Shown piece after piece: positions 10,388 to 22,822 of a stretch of DNA of 64,000 bases. The stretch comes from Petunia secreta (taxonomy: Eukaryota > Streptophyta > Magnoliopsida > Solanales > Solanaceae). The position numbers and the translations under genes were made by a program. Location: NCBI GenBank assembly GCA_029990175.1, contig JARKIP010000038.1, forward strand, positions 28,341,501-28,405,500, read 5' to 3'. How positions within the stretch are numbered: the first letter of the stretch is position 1; every line of letters begins with the position of its first letter. The notes under the pieces were generated by a model, which worked only from the letters and a program-made list of their open reading frames with translations, did not search any database and was not told where the DNA came from.

Positions 10388-13300
10388 ATGCCAAAATCAA
10401 TTGATCCCAAAAAATCAAAAATGTCGAACCATAGATTTCAATTCTTCAAATACTGGCGAAAATTAACAAGAAAAGAGTGGACTATGGCAATAGTTTCACT
10501 TACTATTCTAATATTTACACTTTCTTTCATTTCCCACTCAAACAGATATTCTACTAATTCATTGCCTCCTCCTCCCAATGATTTGATTCCTTTTACTCCT
10601 TTAGCCGATGCCCAACAAAACTCTGCATGTAATTTTCTTGTATATTTTGTTAGTTTTTTTACAAGTATTTGTGTTTATAAGCTCAAATTGTTTTTGCAGT
10701 ATGTTTAGATGGAAGCTTACCTGGTTATCATTTTCAGAAAGGTTTTGGATCTGGCTCTGATAAATGGGTTCTTCACATTGAGGTCAGTTTCTCTTTCTCT
10801 TGTAAAATGCTTATTTGGATGGTTGTTACATATCATTTCATAATATATGTTATCTTATCGTATTATATTGTATCGGTTTTGTGAGTTCAACGTTTGGATA
10901 GATTGTATTGTATCCTGTTGTTTCATTACCAAGCACTAGCAATACGAAGAATGAATGAACTTACAATATTGCTAGGAAAAAAGTAGGGTATAGGGTAGAG
11001 TTGCTATAGAAAAGGTGGGGTAAATGGTAATATGAGATTATTAAGAGGAAGAAGAGAGAAATAGGATACGGTGACGGGATCATAAAATGAGATTTTTTAT
11101 CGTTATGTAACGACGGGTTGAACGATACGATACAGTAAAATTTTAAAGTAACAATCAAAACAAACATTGTATTCAGAGTAACAATATGATACGATATGAT
11201 CGGTAACATTGTATCATATGGTATTGTTTTTATGAATACAATGTTTGCATTGATTGCGTTGTTTCCCTGTCATACCAACAATAACCTCAATATTACGAAG
11301 GAAAAAGTAGGGTACGAGGTATGGTTATTATAAAAGAGATAGGATAATGGTACAGTAGGATTATTGAATAAGTAAGAGAAAAATGAGGAAAAAAGAAAAA
11401 GAAAGAAGAGAAATGATGCGATCGCATCAAATCAGTCGTTACATAAAATGTCACTTTTCATCTTTACATAATGAGGGATTTAATGTGATACAATACAATA
11501 GGTAACAACCATCCAAACAAGCTGTAAAACAAATAAAAGAGTGTTGCTTTTGTAATTTTTTAATGAAGTGATCACACACTTCAGTGTAGTATATTGCCAT
11601 TCAAATATGTTGAGTTGGGTTCGAGTTATATTGTTTCCATTAACGAAAAATAGTTTTGTGATGTTACAGTTATAGTAGGTACACTTTAGTGACTGTACAG
11701 TTATAGTAGGTACACTTTAGTGACTGTACAGTTATAGTGGGTAAATTTCAATTAGTTTAAAGGGATAAAAATTACTTTTGTGACTGGTAAGATGACAGCA
11801 TGAATAATGATGTGCTGGGCTTGGATAAAGGGCACATGTGAAATGTCAATATTCTACTTTCCTTTTTCCTCTCTTGTTTGTTGACTGTGTTTTTGTTGAT
11901 TTTGCAGGGTGGTGGCTGGTGTAATTCAATAGAATCATGTTCTTTTCGGCAGAGAACAAAATTGGGTTCTTCAAGGTTTATGGAGCCTGAAGTTCAGTTT
12001 TTTGGGATCTTGAGTTCTGATCTATCACAAAATCCAGGTAACTAACTGTTATGATGGTTTAAGAATTAATTCCTTGATCTTTATCAAAAAGAAACAAATG
12101 AATTGACTCCTTTGCTATATTGTGTCCAATGAATATTATCATTAAGGGTTCTTATGAACTTGTTTGGCCATTTTGACTTTCTTCAGATTTCTTTGACTGG
12201 AACAAAGTCAAGATACGCTATTGCGATGGTGGATCCTTTGCTGGACACCCAGACAGTGAATTTAAAGTAAGTTCATCGAGAGTTTATTAAAGACTATCAA
12301 AATGTTGTGCATTTTTCTGAGACCCATCAAGGAGATGAGCAGAAAAGCATGTTTGACACATGAAAACCTCCTAAAAAGAGGTTTCCAGATTACTTCTAGG
12401 TGTTATCTTTGTCAAGAGGACTCTGAAACTATAAATCACCTTTTTCTTCACTGTAAGGTAACTGATACTTTGTGCCAAACTTTTTTTGAATTTGGCTGGC
12501 ATTAAATGGGTCATGCCTGGTAATACAATAGATTTGATAAGCTGCTGGAACTATGCAATAAGAAATAGAAGTCAGCTGGAATGGTGGAGTATGGTCCCCG
12601 CCTGCATGTGGTGGACTATATAGAGAGAAAGAAATGCAAGGTGTTTTGAAGACAAAATCAGCTCGCTACAGAAAATTAAGATGAATTGTTTTATGAATTT
12701 TTATTTTTGATGTAAAGGATCATATGTAGATGATGCAGAATCTCTTGTAGACTTTTTTGATTCCTTGGAAGTATAAGACTTATTGGAATTGTAAATATTA
12801 TTACCAACACCATCTTGGTGTATGATGAATACAATGTTACCTTTCTCAAAAAAAAAAAAAAAAAAAGAAGCATTGAGTAGCTATGTTATCTATTCATTTA
12901 TGGCAGAATGGAACAGAACTCTTCTTCAGAGGCCAGCTTATTTGGGACGCAATGATGGATAAACTCTTGTCAATAGGACTTTCTAATGCTAAACAGGTAT
13001 TCTTTCTCTCCTTGAATTTTTTAGTTCTCATTTTTCGTTTAGATAAAGCATTTTGTTTTGTTTTTTCAATTATTCAGTGAATTTCTTTCTTTTAGTTGTG
13101 AAGTATGCATTGTACAACTAACAGAGACTCCACCCGACCTTCAAAAATTGAAAAACAAGAGAGAATGAGAAAAAAGGATACACCATTCTGAATTAATAAT
13201 CTTAATCAATAGACCATATCTTTCTAAGTGCTTTAAGAGGTGGTTATGCTTTTTCTGCATCAGTAAAAAGAAGTTTGTTACTGCTTTCATTGAAGTACTG

Positions 13301-16300
13301 GACCTAGAAGTCTATGAGTTGCACTGTTTTATTCCCTAATTTTGCAGGCTCTTCTATCGGGATGCTCTGCTGGAGGTCTGGCTACTCTTATACACTGCGA
13401 TGATTTTCGAGAGGTTTTACCCAAGGATGTCAATGTCAAGTGCCTTGTCGATGCAGGTTTTTTCCTCAATGAGTATGTCTTCTAGATATAACTTTGCATC
13501 TAAAAATATGGATCGCTAATATGTATCTATTTCTGGATCTTGACTAACATGATTAATATACCTGTTCTAGAGGCATTTATATTTTCAGAGATAGAATTTG
13601 AATTTGGAAAACATGTAGGAGAAAGTTAAAGGAAGAAACTTAATGTCAGTCGTCAATTCTTCAGTTGTACATTGTAAAAGATAGCCAGAAAATAATGAAG
13701 TATTAGATAATGAAGCTTAAGTACCTGCAACTGAGAAAAATAAAATACCACTTCTACTGCATATTGAATTTTTAAGTAGTAAAGGATAGCCAGGAAAGGG
13801 TGAAGCGTCAAATATTGAATGAGCTAATATACCCACAGCTGAAGGAAGATTAAGAGACATACATGACCGCTGAGGCAGGAGATACAATGGCACATCTTGG
13901 TGTGTTGATCATTTTTTAGAAAAGGGCAGTTTTCCTTTATATATTCAGATTTCAGACTCCATCAGATATTGAAGGAGATTCTTTTTGTCTAGTAGTTTGC
14001 ACTAAGATTTGTGAAATGAGATTGACAATTTCATTCCCTATAAAGTAGAGGTGTATACATTCAAAACTTTTAGGTTTCTTGAGCAAGCAGTGAAAACTTA
14101 AATCAACGTAAGTCTATTTTGCTTTCACGATTTCAGAAAGGATGTTGCTGGAATTCCCACCATTGAGCGCTTTTATCAAGATGTTGTTAACCTCCAGGTT
14201 TCCTCTAATACTTCAGTAGCTAATTTTCTCTTCTTTTCTTTTCTTTTCTGTTGTGTGTGAGTGTTTGTTTGTGTGCTTTTGTTCCTTGTCTGTTCGTGAT
14301 GGGCTGTCTCAAGATATTCATTCCTTCTCTCTAATCTGGTCATATTCTGATGTAGTTTTTGACCTTCAGGTGGATTTAGATGAACGTTACTAATGTATGT
14401 TGATGGAGAAACCATTGATGTAAAGATATGAGGGGAACAATTCAATTTGGGATGGAATAACCTACACTGTTTCTTTCGTAACTTGTGGTGCATATGACCA
14501 GTAGAAAAAAGAAACATGGATAGAAAATTAGATGCGGTATTTATTCATTTTTATGCGCAAAATGTATATTGTTGAATTGGAATCCGAGAAGTCCAGATGA
14601 GAAAGGTTTGTTATTAACTTAGTTGTTTGGCTTACTGACTGTGTAATGTATATGTTAAGCTCTGTACATGGTACATGCTACTATGAGTTGTGAAGGTCCT
14701 AATAGTGGTATTTGACCAGTAAATATAGCTACTTCTTAACCAAATAGAAATCCGAGAAAGGGAAAAGACTGCAAACAAGCTCCATCAGTGGGATTTAATG
14801 ATTTAAGGTTTTACTTTGAGAGGAAAGTGGAACCAGGTGCTTTCCCTCATTAATCACTTATTATCTCATTTCTTTTCAAGACCAGCATTATAAGAGCACA
14901 TGCATGGTGCTTTAGTTTTCTTTTTTATTGGTTATCTAGCAATGTGATGGAGCAATGTTTCTGTTGAATTGTTGCTTGATCAACAAAATATCTTGCTACT
15001 ACTCTGCTGCATAGTTTTTAAAGTGCTGTCTGAACAAAGTACAATGTTCATGCATTAATCTACAAACATGGTCTCTAAACTGTTATCGGCTATCGAAAAA
15101 AAATATCTATGAACCAGGTTTCTTGATTGCGTCTTCCCAATTATTTATCCATGTACCCATTTCTTCATTTCATTTAGTTTCTCACTTATACCTGATTGCA
15201 ATATGATCCTTCCCAGGGTGTGGCAAAAAGTTTAAAGAAGGATTGTACGTCAAGATTGGAACCGTACAAGGTGTGCTTTTGTCATTTATAGTGGAAATAC
15301 TGACATTGTTTCTTCTTCTGCAATTCACCTTTACTCTACTGTGATTTTTTATTGTCCTCCATCTCAGTGTTTTTTCCCACAAGAATTTATAAGCAACATA
15401 AAGACCCCTGTTTTCCTTGTCAACTCAGGATATGATTTTTGGCAAGTAAGTTTTCTCTCTATGCTGTTTCACCTTCTAGTTCTGATAAAAAGAACTCCAA
15501 ATGCACTCTTATCTAACTGTTAATAATTCCAGATACAAAATATTTTGGTACCTAATTCATCAGATCCGCATCGAAGTTGGGTAAGATGCAAGGAAAATAT
15601 TCATAACTGCAATACCAAACAGCTTGAAGTCCTGCAAGGTGAATACTTACATCTAAAAGCAGCATTTAAAGTTATCACAATGAGGCTTTCATTTAAGGAG
15701 TCTGTCTAGGATGCTAGCAGGCTTGCTTCGTTTAGTGCGAAATAACAGGGAATTACCCTGATTCAATCTTTATAGTGAAAAGTCTTTGAGTTTGTATTGT
15801 TCTTTTTTGATGATATCTGGACCCTTTCTTGATTTAGAAAGTGAGCAATAGCTGTTGCAGAAACTCTTGAATTTAGGATTGATCTGTCCTGCTAGTGAAG
15901 CAGTGGTCGACGATTACGCAGTCCTTTCAAGATGTTAATTAAAAGGGACTGTTATACTAAGATATCCAGTTTATCCAAGAAGTTACAGTATTAAAATAGT
16001 CCTCATAAACCGATTCACTCTTTCCTTGCACTGGTCATTTCCTTTTCTCAGTTGTTACCTTACAGAATTATTCATTCTCCACAGATTTCCGAAATTCTTT
16101 GCTTGAAACGCTCGACGCATTTCACCAAAATTCTGAAGCGGGCATGTTCATAAATTCTTGCTATATACATTGCCAGACATGGAAGAATGAGACATGGCAT
16201 TCTCCTAGTTCTCCAAGAATCAATAACAAAGTAAGTTTTCTCTTTATTCTGTTAATGGTCTGAAGGTGGGTTAAATTTTTCAGCATAGATTTTAGAGTCT

Positions 16301-18054
16301 CACAAATCATGATATGCATAAAAGTCGGTGCTGACCATGCTCACCATGCACCTAAAAGTTAGAGATAACAAGATGGGTAAGTGGTTGGTAAATGGGAAAG
16401 GTAATTAGTAACTATACCTATCTGTGATCCTTTTACCCATTTACCTATGGTGAGACCATGGACTGGTCTGGAGCTAAATTGTTAGAAACCAAAGAGACAC
16501 TCAAAAAGTTACTTATAAACATCTAACTTATTGTGCAGTTTGACCTAAAAGCTTAAATTAGATCTTTCTAGACATCAGTTATGCTACATTTTACTCCAAA
16601 TGTAACTGTAAACATGGGTTTTAGCTAACCAGTTTGCTTGAAAGCCCTCTTGAGTAATTATCTTAAGGATATTGGATTTTCTTGTTCCTTTGAGCTAGAA
16701 TAATTTAATGCTAACTTTTCTTCTAAACTTCCTATTTCTAGTTCAGTTCCGTATTGCATTGTACCATATCCTGGAATACATGCTTACACTGAATTCTTTC
16801 TTCAGAGTAAATCATTATCTTCTCCAATGTTTTCTCCATTTCCAAGACCACATATCTGTTATATTGAGAGACCATCTCTAAGAAAAGCAGGTAATCAACA
16901 TTTCTTGCTTTAAGCATGAAACTGTTTCACTGTATTTAGGGTGGAACTGTGAGGTGCCACCATATTCTAATATTAAGGTGAGCTAGCACTCAAGACTAGT
17001 CTAGACTATCATGTCGCATTCCTAAAGCCAATGGTTGAGGGTTATTGCCCTTGAAAAGCATGGCATACAAGCAGAAATCTAAAACCAAATACATTAGATG
17101 TCAAACCAGTCTAACTTTTTACAATTTGGGTATAGCTTCAAGCTCAAATTGAGGAATACACACTGAGAGAAAATGAGGAATGAGGTTTGGGAAAGTTATC
17201 TCAACTGAGCTTCTAAGTTTCATTCGTAAAAAATGAAATGAATCTGTCCAAAGCTCAATAAATACACACATCCTCATTAACTTCACTAACTGACTCAAAC
17301 AAATCTCTAACAAATATAGCTACTTAATCATACTGTAGTGACTTGTGGTCATTTATAACTACTTAATTATGCTACAATGGCTTGTCATCACACACTCAGT
17401 ACATCACAATCCTCGCTATAACAGCTTATGTCACTGCACCAATGAAGCTATATTCATACTGATGTGCTAGCTCCGAGTATAGTAGCTGTAATCTCAGTGA
17501 ATTACATTATGACATTGTTCACCTATCAGAGACACTTTCCAGACTAACTTCTCCCCCCAAATTATGAAGGATCCCACCTTTATAATTTGGTTAGTCTTCA
17601 ATTACTTGCAATAAGTTGGTTAGTCTTCAATTACTAGCAATAAGTTTCTGAGATTATATCAAAAAGTTCTTTTTAACTTTTTTAGTTGAAAGTTATCTAC
17701 TTCTTATCTACCTTGACCTTCCCAACTCTGAAGTCAATGAAAATGGACTATTTGTAACAAGATTCTTTTCATTCTGGTCTTAATGTGATTCTATCAGTTT
17801 GTCCATCTTTGATGGCCTCACATTCTTAGGACGCCCGTTTAAAAGAACGTGCTATTTCAGCAGTCATTTTGAGTGTCTTTATTATGATTAGATTGAAGTA
17901 ACAGTGAGTAATAACTGTTTCCCTCGTTGTTGAGCAGACAATTGCAGAGGCTGTAGGAGATTGGTACTTCAACCGTAAAGCTGCGAAACATATTGATTGT
18001 CCCTTTCCATGCAATCCTACTTGCCATCACATGGATTTTACTGGACAATGGTGA
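10388..18054 (+). CDS. PAE: Pectin acetylesterase, 12 exons, membrane-anchored type
   Basis: The enzyme (carbohydrate esterase family 13, Notum-like fold) removes acetyl groups from cell-wall pectin. Exons: 10388-10628, 10700-10782, 11908-12037, 12187-12266, 12907-12996, 13348-13472, 14137-14197, 15217-15270, 15368-15445, 15533-15638, 16085-16230, 17938-18054. All introns are GT-AG; the exons sum to 1311 nt, giving 436 residues in one frame with TGA at 18052. Residues 31-48 form a hydrophobic segment after a basic N-terminus, so a type II signal anchor (Golgi or secretory route) rather than a cleaved signal is likely. Family motifs: [16 protein letters not shown] (109-114), nucleophile Ser215 in [14 protein letters not shown] with probable Asp311, and the Cys-rich end [15 protein letters not shown] second Met at codon 12 is an alternative start. 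The length is normal for the family and no lesion is seen. Confidence 0.93.
10809..11522. mobile_element. hAT-type MITE in intron 2 of the pectin acetylesterase
   Basis: The ends are inverted copies of GCTTRTTTGGATGGTTGTTA (left 10809 onward, right ending 11522). They are flanked by TGTAAAAT (10801-10808) and TGTAAAAC (11523-11530), an 8-bp target-site duplication with one mismatch; 8 bp is diagnostic of the hAT superfamily. It encodes nothing. The interior contains two related halves: the motif run around 10895-10990 recurs in altered form around 11220-11340, so the element may be a dimer or have been internally duplicated. Confidence 0.7.
11666..11740. repeat. 31-bp tandem repeat in intron 2
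   Basis: The unit starting ACAGTTATAGTAGGTACAC is present at 11666 and 11697 and partly at 11728, an exact period of 31 bp. Copies one and two are identical by eye; the third diverges after TATAGT. Confidence 0.85.
12297..12866 (+). mobile_element. 5'-truncated L1-type LINE with poly(A) tail in intron 4
   Basis: Residues of the reverse-transcriptase zinc-binding domain typical of plant L1 elements are readable at 12302-12505: [15 protein letters not shown], then [18 protein letters not shown] (C-x2-C...H-x4-C). After a frameshift the usual downstream tryptophan-rich C-terminus follows across several stops. The element ends with a run of A from 12848 to 12866. Sense orientation is the same as the host gene. 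A flanking target-site duplication is not obvious. This is a dead 3' fragment of about 570 bp. Confidence 0.75.
16806..16890 (+). other. Possible cassette (poison) exon in intron 11 of the pectin acetylesterase
   Basis: An 85-nt segment is preceded by a pyrimidine-rich stretch and CAG (16803-16805) and followed by GTAAT, and is fully open in the frame coming from exon 11 ([16 protein letters not shown]...). Because 85 is not a multiple of three, inclusion would shift exon 12 and cause a stop soon after. Nothing like it is needed for the conserved family sequence, where exon 11 joins exon 12 directly. It may be chance. Confidence 0.25.
17589..17646. repeat. 29-bp direct repeat in intron 11
   Basis: The unit beginning GGTTAGTCTTCAATTACT occurs at 17589 and 17618, back to back, with one mismatch. 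It lies within the longest intron of the gene (16231-17937), which otherwise shows no recognisable element. Confidence 0.8.
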
Positions 18055-21025
18055 CAAGCAGTTGCTGCAGGTTTACTGATATATATGTTATGCTCTCATT
18101 TAACTGTACCTTGTGAGTGAAAGTTATGATTTTTATGCAAATATGGAAAACCATGATTGGCCGATAGGATGAAGCCATGATGGTGTGCAGTAGAGAGTAC
18201 GTATTTTTTTCTCCATACTGAGCATCCTGGAATCCAGGGGTTATGGTGGCTCACATGCTATAATTTTAGCATGGAGTTTATATCTGCAATAGCTTCATTA
18301 CAAAAAAGTTCATTTCAACATGTTCCACTACAGTTTCTTTTTTTTGCCAGAGTTTGTTACATTGTTTTAGATTGTAGGTTTTTTTTAACTTATTCCTTTT
18401 TTTGTTATTTCAACATGTTCCTAACATCAAACTTTTGTGGAATTATTCGGAGAGAACGAGTTTGTATTTAGTTAATTTTGTAGCAACACAATGTTCTGCA
18501 GGGGAACCTAATTTTTCCCATCAAGACTCGTTTCTATATTTTAGCTATGTCCAATGATCTGCTTGATCTTATAGTGCCAAAGATCATTTGTAGAGTGGAA
18601 AAAAGCTTAGATGCATGGATGTACTGAACTGATGAATGTAAGATATGTCTTTTGTTATATATATTTATTACTTAACCATAGATAGATATTTCTCACTTTA
18701 TATTTGTATAAGTGCTAATGTTTAGATCCACTTTATTTTGTACTAAACAAATGAATGTTTAATTGCTCAGTTTGTCCTGGAACTTCTATAGTTCTATACA
18801 ATGAAAAACACTAATAATTTAGGTAACACTATATCGGCCATTAATTTGAATATATCTTCTATTTTCTAGCATAGATGTTTAGAGTTGCCAACATCTAGTA
18901 AAGTAACACCATTCTACTACTACAACAACAACATACCTAGTTTATTCCACAAGTGAGGTCTGGGGAGACTGAGATGTACGCAGACCTTATTCCCACCAAG
19001 GTGAGGAGGATGTTTCTTAATCCTATCCATCCTTGTGTGATTACACATCCACCTAAACATTTTTATTTCTGCAACACTCATCTTCTGAATGTGCGAGTTC
19101 TTGACTGACCAACAACACTAAAATAACGCCATTCTATTTGCTCCAAATTGGTGTTTTACAAGAAGAGTTATAATTTCAATTAAACTACAAACAGCATAAA
19201 TGCTAAGCCAGCTAGTGCTAATATTTTAGGTGTTGATTTGATGTGCTAGAAAGTGGATATCAGATTTGGTTCTTCCAATCTTTAAATTTGAAGCTGCAAC
19301 CAATAGGGAGTTTTTTAAAAAGATATTATCTATATCCACGAATGTAGTCTGACTTTGCAATTTGCACTCGAATAAATCCAAAACAATCCAATTGGGTCAT
19401 TTCCCAGGAAAAATAATACAAAAATATCATGTTGGATTGGAGGAGATGAAATCATTTTCATTTTGGAGAATCTCGAAAAGAGAATAATACCTTTATTAAT
19501 CAAGAAAATACCTTTACGTTTAGCAATTGCTATGCATTTAGCTCAAATGGTATGAAATCTTAAGAACTTTTAAGTCTAGTATTTAATTTTTTCTCGATAG
19601 TAGGATGAATTCTGATTTTTTTTTTTTCCTTATATTCATTAATTTTAATTTATAATCTGTGATGGAGTAAACAACATATAAATAGGTAGTTTTGTCCTTC
19701 ATTTCATTTATTGTTATGAAAATTCTCTTCCTCTTTTTTTTTTTTTTGCTTACAAGTCTCACAATCCGATTACAAGCTGCGTTAGCTAAGCTGATATTAC
19801 AAGTCGTATTTCGATGAATGCGACTGAACTTGTATTTGATGAACGCAACTAATAGGAGGATGCTCTGATGAACGCAACAAACAAATCTCATTTGTTGAAC
19901 GCAGCTCATATTTAACTCTAACAACCTGCATTTGACTAACCATATTATAAATTGCATTTGATGAATACGACTTGATTTTTTAAATATTAAAATTGTAATA
20001 GTTTCTCTAATTGAAATCTACAAAGTTCCAGACTTCCAGTATAAGTGTTTGGTAACTCAAAAAGTCATGGTCTTATAAGTACTTATGTGCTTAAAATAAG
20101 CCAAAAAGTGAAAAATTTAAAAATCTTAATTTCTCAAAAGTGGCTTTTAAGCAACTTACGACCTATAAACTACTTATGATAAGCTCACCCTAACGGGCTC
20201 TTCCAGTTCCCTTTTACTGCTCCTATAATTTCAACAAGATTCAGAATTCAAAGAGGATTCCTGTAATACTTCCTTCTCCCAATTGGGTTGGAGGTCCTAG
20301 ATTCTATAACAATGCAAATTCTAATACCTTGTCACGGTAAAGTTTGTCCAGAGAGATTTACTTATACCTGTATTTACACGAAATCATGTTAATTTACCAC
20401 AGTTACATGATAAACAAATTTGACAATATAACCCTTTATGGAATCCAGATGCTATGAAAACTTCAAATAAGTACATGTAGAGGTAAATATATGACAGAAA
20501 CACTTATTCAAAGTGCGAATTGCTACATTAACAAAATACCTCTATGAAACACTAATATTTTGATCGAAGCATATTCAAATTAAAGTTATGAAAATGCTGA
20601 ACTTATGGAGCTCAAAGCTGCCAGCAAGCACAAGAGAGAGATTTTATTGCACTTATTTATATATTCTCTGTCAATATCACCCTTGTATTAGGCAACTTAG
20701 GCGAACGAAAAAAAAAACTTTTCTTTCACAAAACGTACAAATGACCTCTAGTTAAGAAAAGATTAATAATCAAAACAATAGCCAAATGTCTTCGTCACGG
20801 GTAAAACCTACAACATTTCAGACACAAGAGCTGAAATGCTAAGTAGCTGCCTGCAGTCATCTTGTTGCATTCCGAGATATTAAAATACTTTCTTCAAAGA
20901 GTTAGAGAAGTACATGATGTATTCTGATCTTCCTATTACAGTGCTTCAATTATCATGATATGCAACTACACGGAACAAATAGTAAAAGAGAGCAGATATA
21001 TACCTTAATCTTTTGCCCCCACCAG
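18055..21025. other. Intergenic region downstream of the pectin acetylesterase
   Basis: The first several hundred bases are the likely 3' untranslated region; AT-rich runs around 18655-18670 could serve for polyadenylation, but no signal stands out. A SINE remnant occupies 18913-19030. Around 19811-19974 a loose motif close to TTGATGAACGCAACT occurs five times. The stretch 20030-20215 (ending near GGGCTCTTCCAG) looks like the end of an old DNA transposon but I could not pair it with a second end. No gene is supported; the open frames are short and AT-rich. Confidence 0.5.
18913..19030 (-). mobile_element. Solanaceae-type SINE remnant
   Basis: Read on the minus strand it contains GGTCTGCGTACATCTCAG, then CCCCAGACCTCACTTGTGG and ends in a TTG-repeat tail (TATGTTGTTGTTGTAGTAG). 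This layout matches short tRNA-derived SINEs that I recognise from Solanaceae introns and intergenic DNA. It is incomplete and diverged; the subfamily is not assigned. Confidence 0.5.
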
Positions 21026-21295
21026 CGTCTCATCCTAAACTCGCCTCCCTCTCATAAATTTCTTAAAAACACTCTCACTCTGTTTTCATTTTATCCCAGT
21101 TGTTTCTCATTTTGTTTTGATCATACATTGTTCCCATAAGAGCATTAAACCCATAAACCACATTGTTCCATCCAATTTTAGACAAGTGTTTGTCCTGTTT
21201 CCTTTCATGATTTCTTGCTCGCACAAGTCAACAAAGAGAAGCTTGGCCTTATCATCCCATTCAGCATTAGTCCGTTTCAAAGTGCTATCCGGCAT
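21026..21295 (-). pseudogene. Myb/SANT-like domain pseudogene (PIF/Harbinger-associated type), copy A
   Basis: From the ATG at 21295 the minus strand reads MPDSTLKRTNAEWDDKAKLL, then VDLCEQEIMKGNRTNTC, which is the Myb/SANT-like DNA-binding domain (PF12776) found in the second gene of PIF/Harbinger transposons and in related plant proteins. A one-base frame change after NTCL moves the continuation (GWNNVVYGFNALMG... NNWDKMK) into the next frame, and two TGA codons follow before homology ends at 21026. No matching transposase is in the window, so this is a stranded fragment. Confidence 0.65.
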
Positions 21296-22479
21296 GATTG
21301 AATGCAATAATCTGTATAAGATTAATTTTCTCAGACAACTCTATACAACATCTAAATCTAATAAACAGAATGTTAATCATTACAATTTCTTTACACAGTG
21401 CAAAACAACTTCAGTTTGAACTTAAGCAAAACAAATATTTGCACAAGGCTTTGATGCTAGTAGAAGCTTCATCAGAAAAGAAGGTGATGCAATTGATAAA
21501 TATTTTTTCGAATTGGAAAATATTTATGTATGAAATTGTATGTCATGAAAACATCATAATGGAAGTAGATGACAACTTGAGAATATTAAATGTGACGTAA
21601 AAATAAATTACAATTACCCGATAAACTTGTTACATTATCCGTCTTCAGTTCTTCAATGTGTACATCAATCCAAAGCTTTAATTTAAAAAATTAAATCAAA
21701 TGTATTAATAAGGCGACAAGAGGAGTAACTTGAATCTGGGCCTTATATAACTCCAACAATAGAGATGAGTTCTTTAGCTATTTGTGATCCAATATTATCC
21801 AACTTGTAGATCGTAGTTCATCAAGTTTTCCCTTTCTTCTAGTTTTCATAATATTTACGAAATAATACTATAAACAAATAAATAAGAACCAAACAATGTC
21901 CCTCAAATTTAGTGGAAGGAATCTATCTATTATGAAAGGGACAAAGATATTGGAGTAGATTATCTAATTCTATCAGTCATGAATATACATAAATCTCGGA
22001 CAAATTTCGTATATCAGTAAGTAATAAATAGAACAAGGAAGAGATAAAAAACTTACCAGTAATGGAGATTGAAGTGACGGTTTTGGATTATAAGTGATGG
22101 TGGCGGGAGATGAGCTGAAAGGTGGCAAGAGATAAAATGAAAAACTGATCAGCGTTTTATTTAGGGCTTTAGTTTGGAGGGTATTTTTGGAATTACGAAT
22201 ATATATTACGGATAGATAAGTAAAAGTAGTGGTCAAACCCATATGGATTTTTAAGCAACAACCATAAGTTGGGATAACTTTTTACTTTTTTTGGCTAGAA
22301 ATAAGTTGGCTTAAAAGTTATTTTCACCATAACCAAACACCAAAGCAAGGTAAAAAGGCCCAAACAGGCCCCTTGTCTCTTTTGCAAAGTTATACTTTAA
22401 ATTCAGTGATTTTGATCAGTAGCAAAAAATTTGCGCGCGCACACTTAAGCTCCATTAGCGTTGAAAAAATACTCCAGAC

Positions 22480-22822
22480 TAGTCCCATAACAAAAACTGC
22501 TTGTTCAAAGCCCAAGTATTTTGTTATGGGACTTCTACTGAAGAAGTCCCATAACAAAATAATCCCATAACAAAATAATGGGAGTTATTCCCATAACAAA
22601 GGTTCCATCAAAGGGATAAATTCCATTATTTTGTTATGGGACTTTATATATAAAGCTTAGCATTTTGTTATGGGACTGAAGCTTTATACCAAGTCCTATA
22701 ACAAAATAATGGGGCTTTGAACAAAACTTGTTCAAAGCCCCAGTATTTTCTACTGGGGTTAGTTTACTGACGCTTCCCAGTATAAGTACTGGGGCTTTGA
22801 ACAAAACTTGTTCAAAGCCCCA
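22480..22822. repeat. Palindrome cluster in segment X, copy A
   Basis: CCCATAACAAA and its reverse complement TTTGTTATGGG occur about eight times in both orientations between 22480 and 22705. A perfect 14-bp-arm hairpin (arm GGGGCTTTGAACAA, loop AAC) occurs twice, at 22711-22741 and 22791-22821, linked by a CCCCAGTA...TACTGGGG hairpin at 22738-22758. Copy B (52781-53090) has the first part but only one, imperfect, version of the large hairpin. No protein is encoded. Confidence 0.85.
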
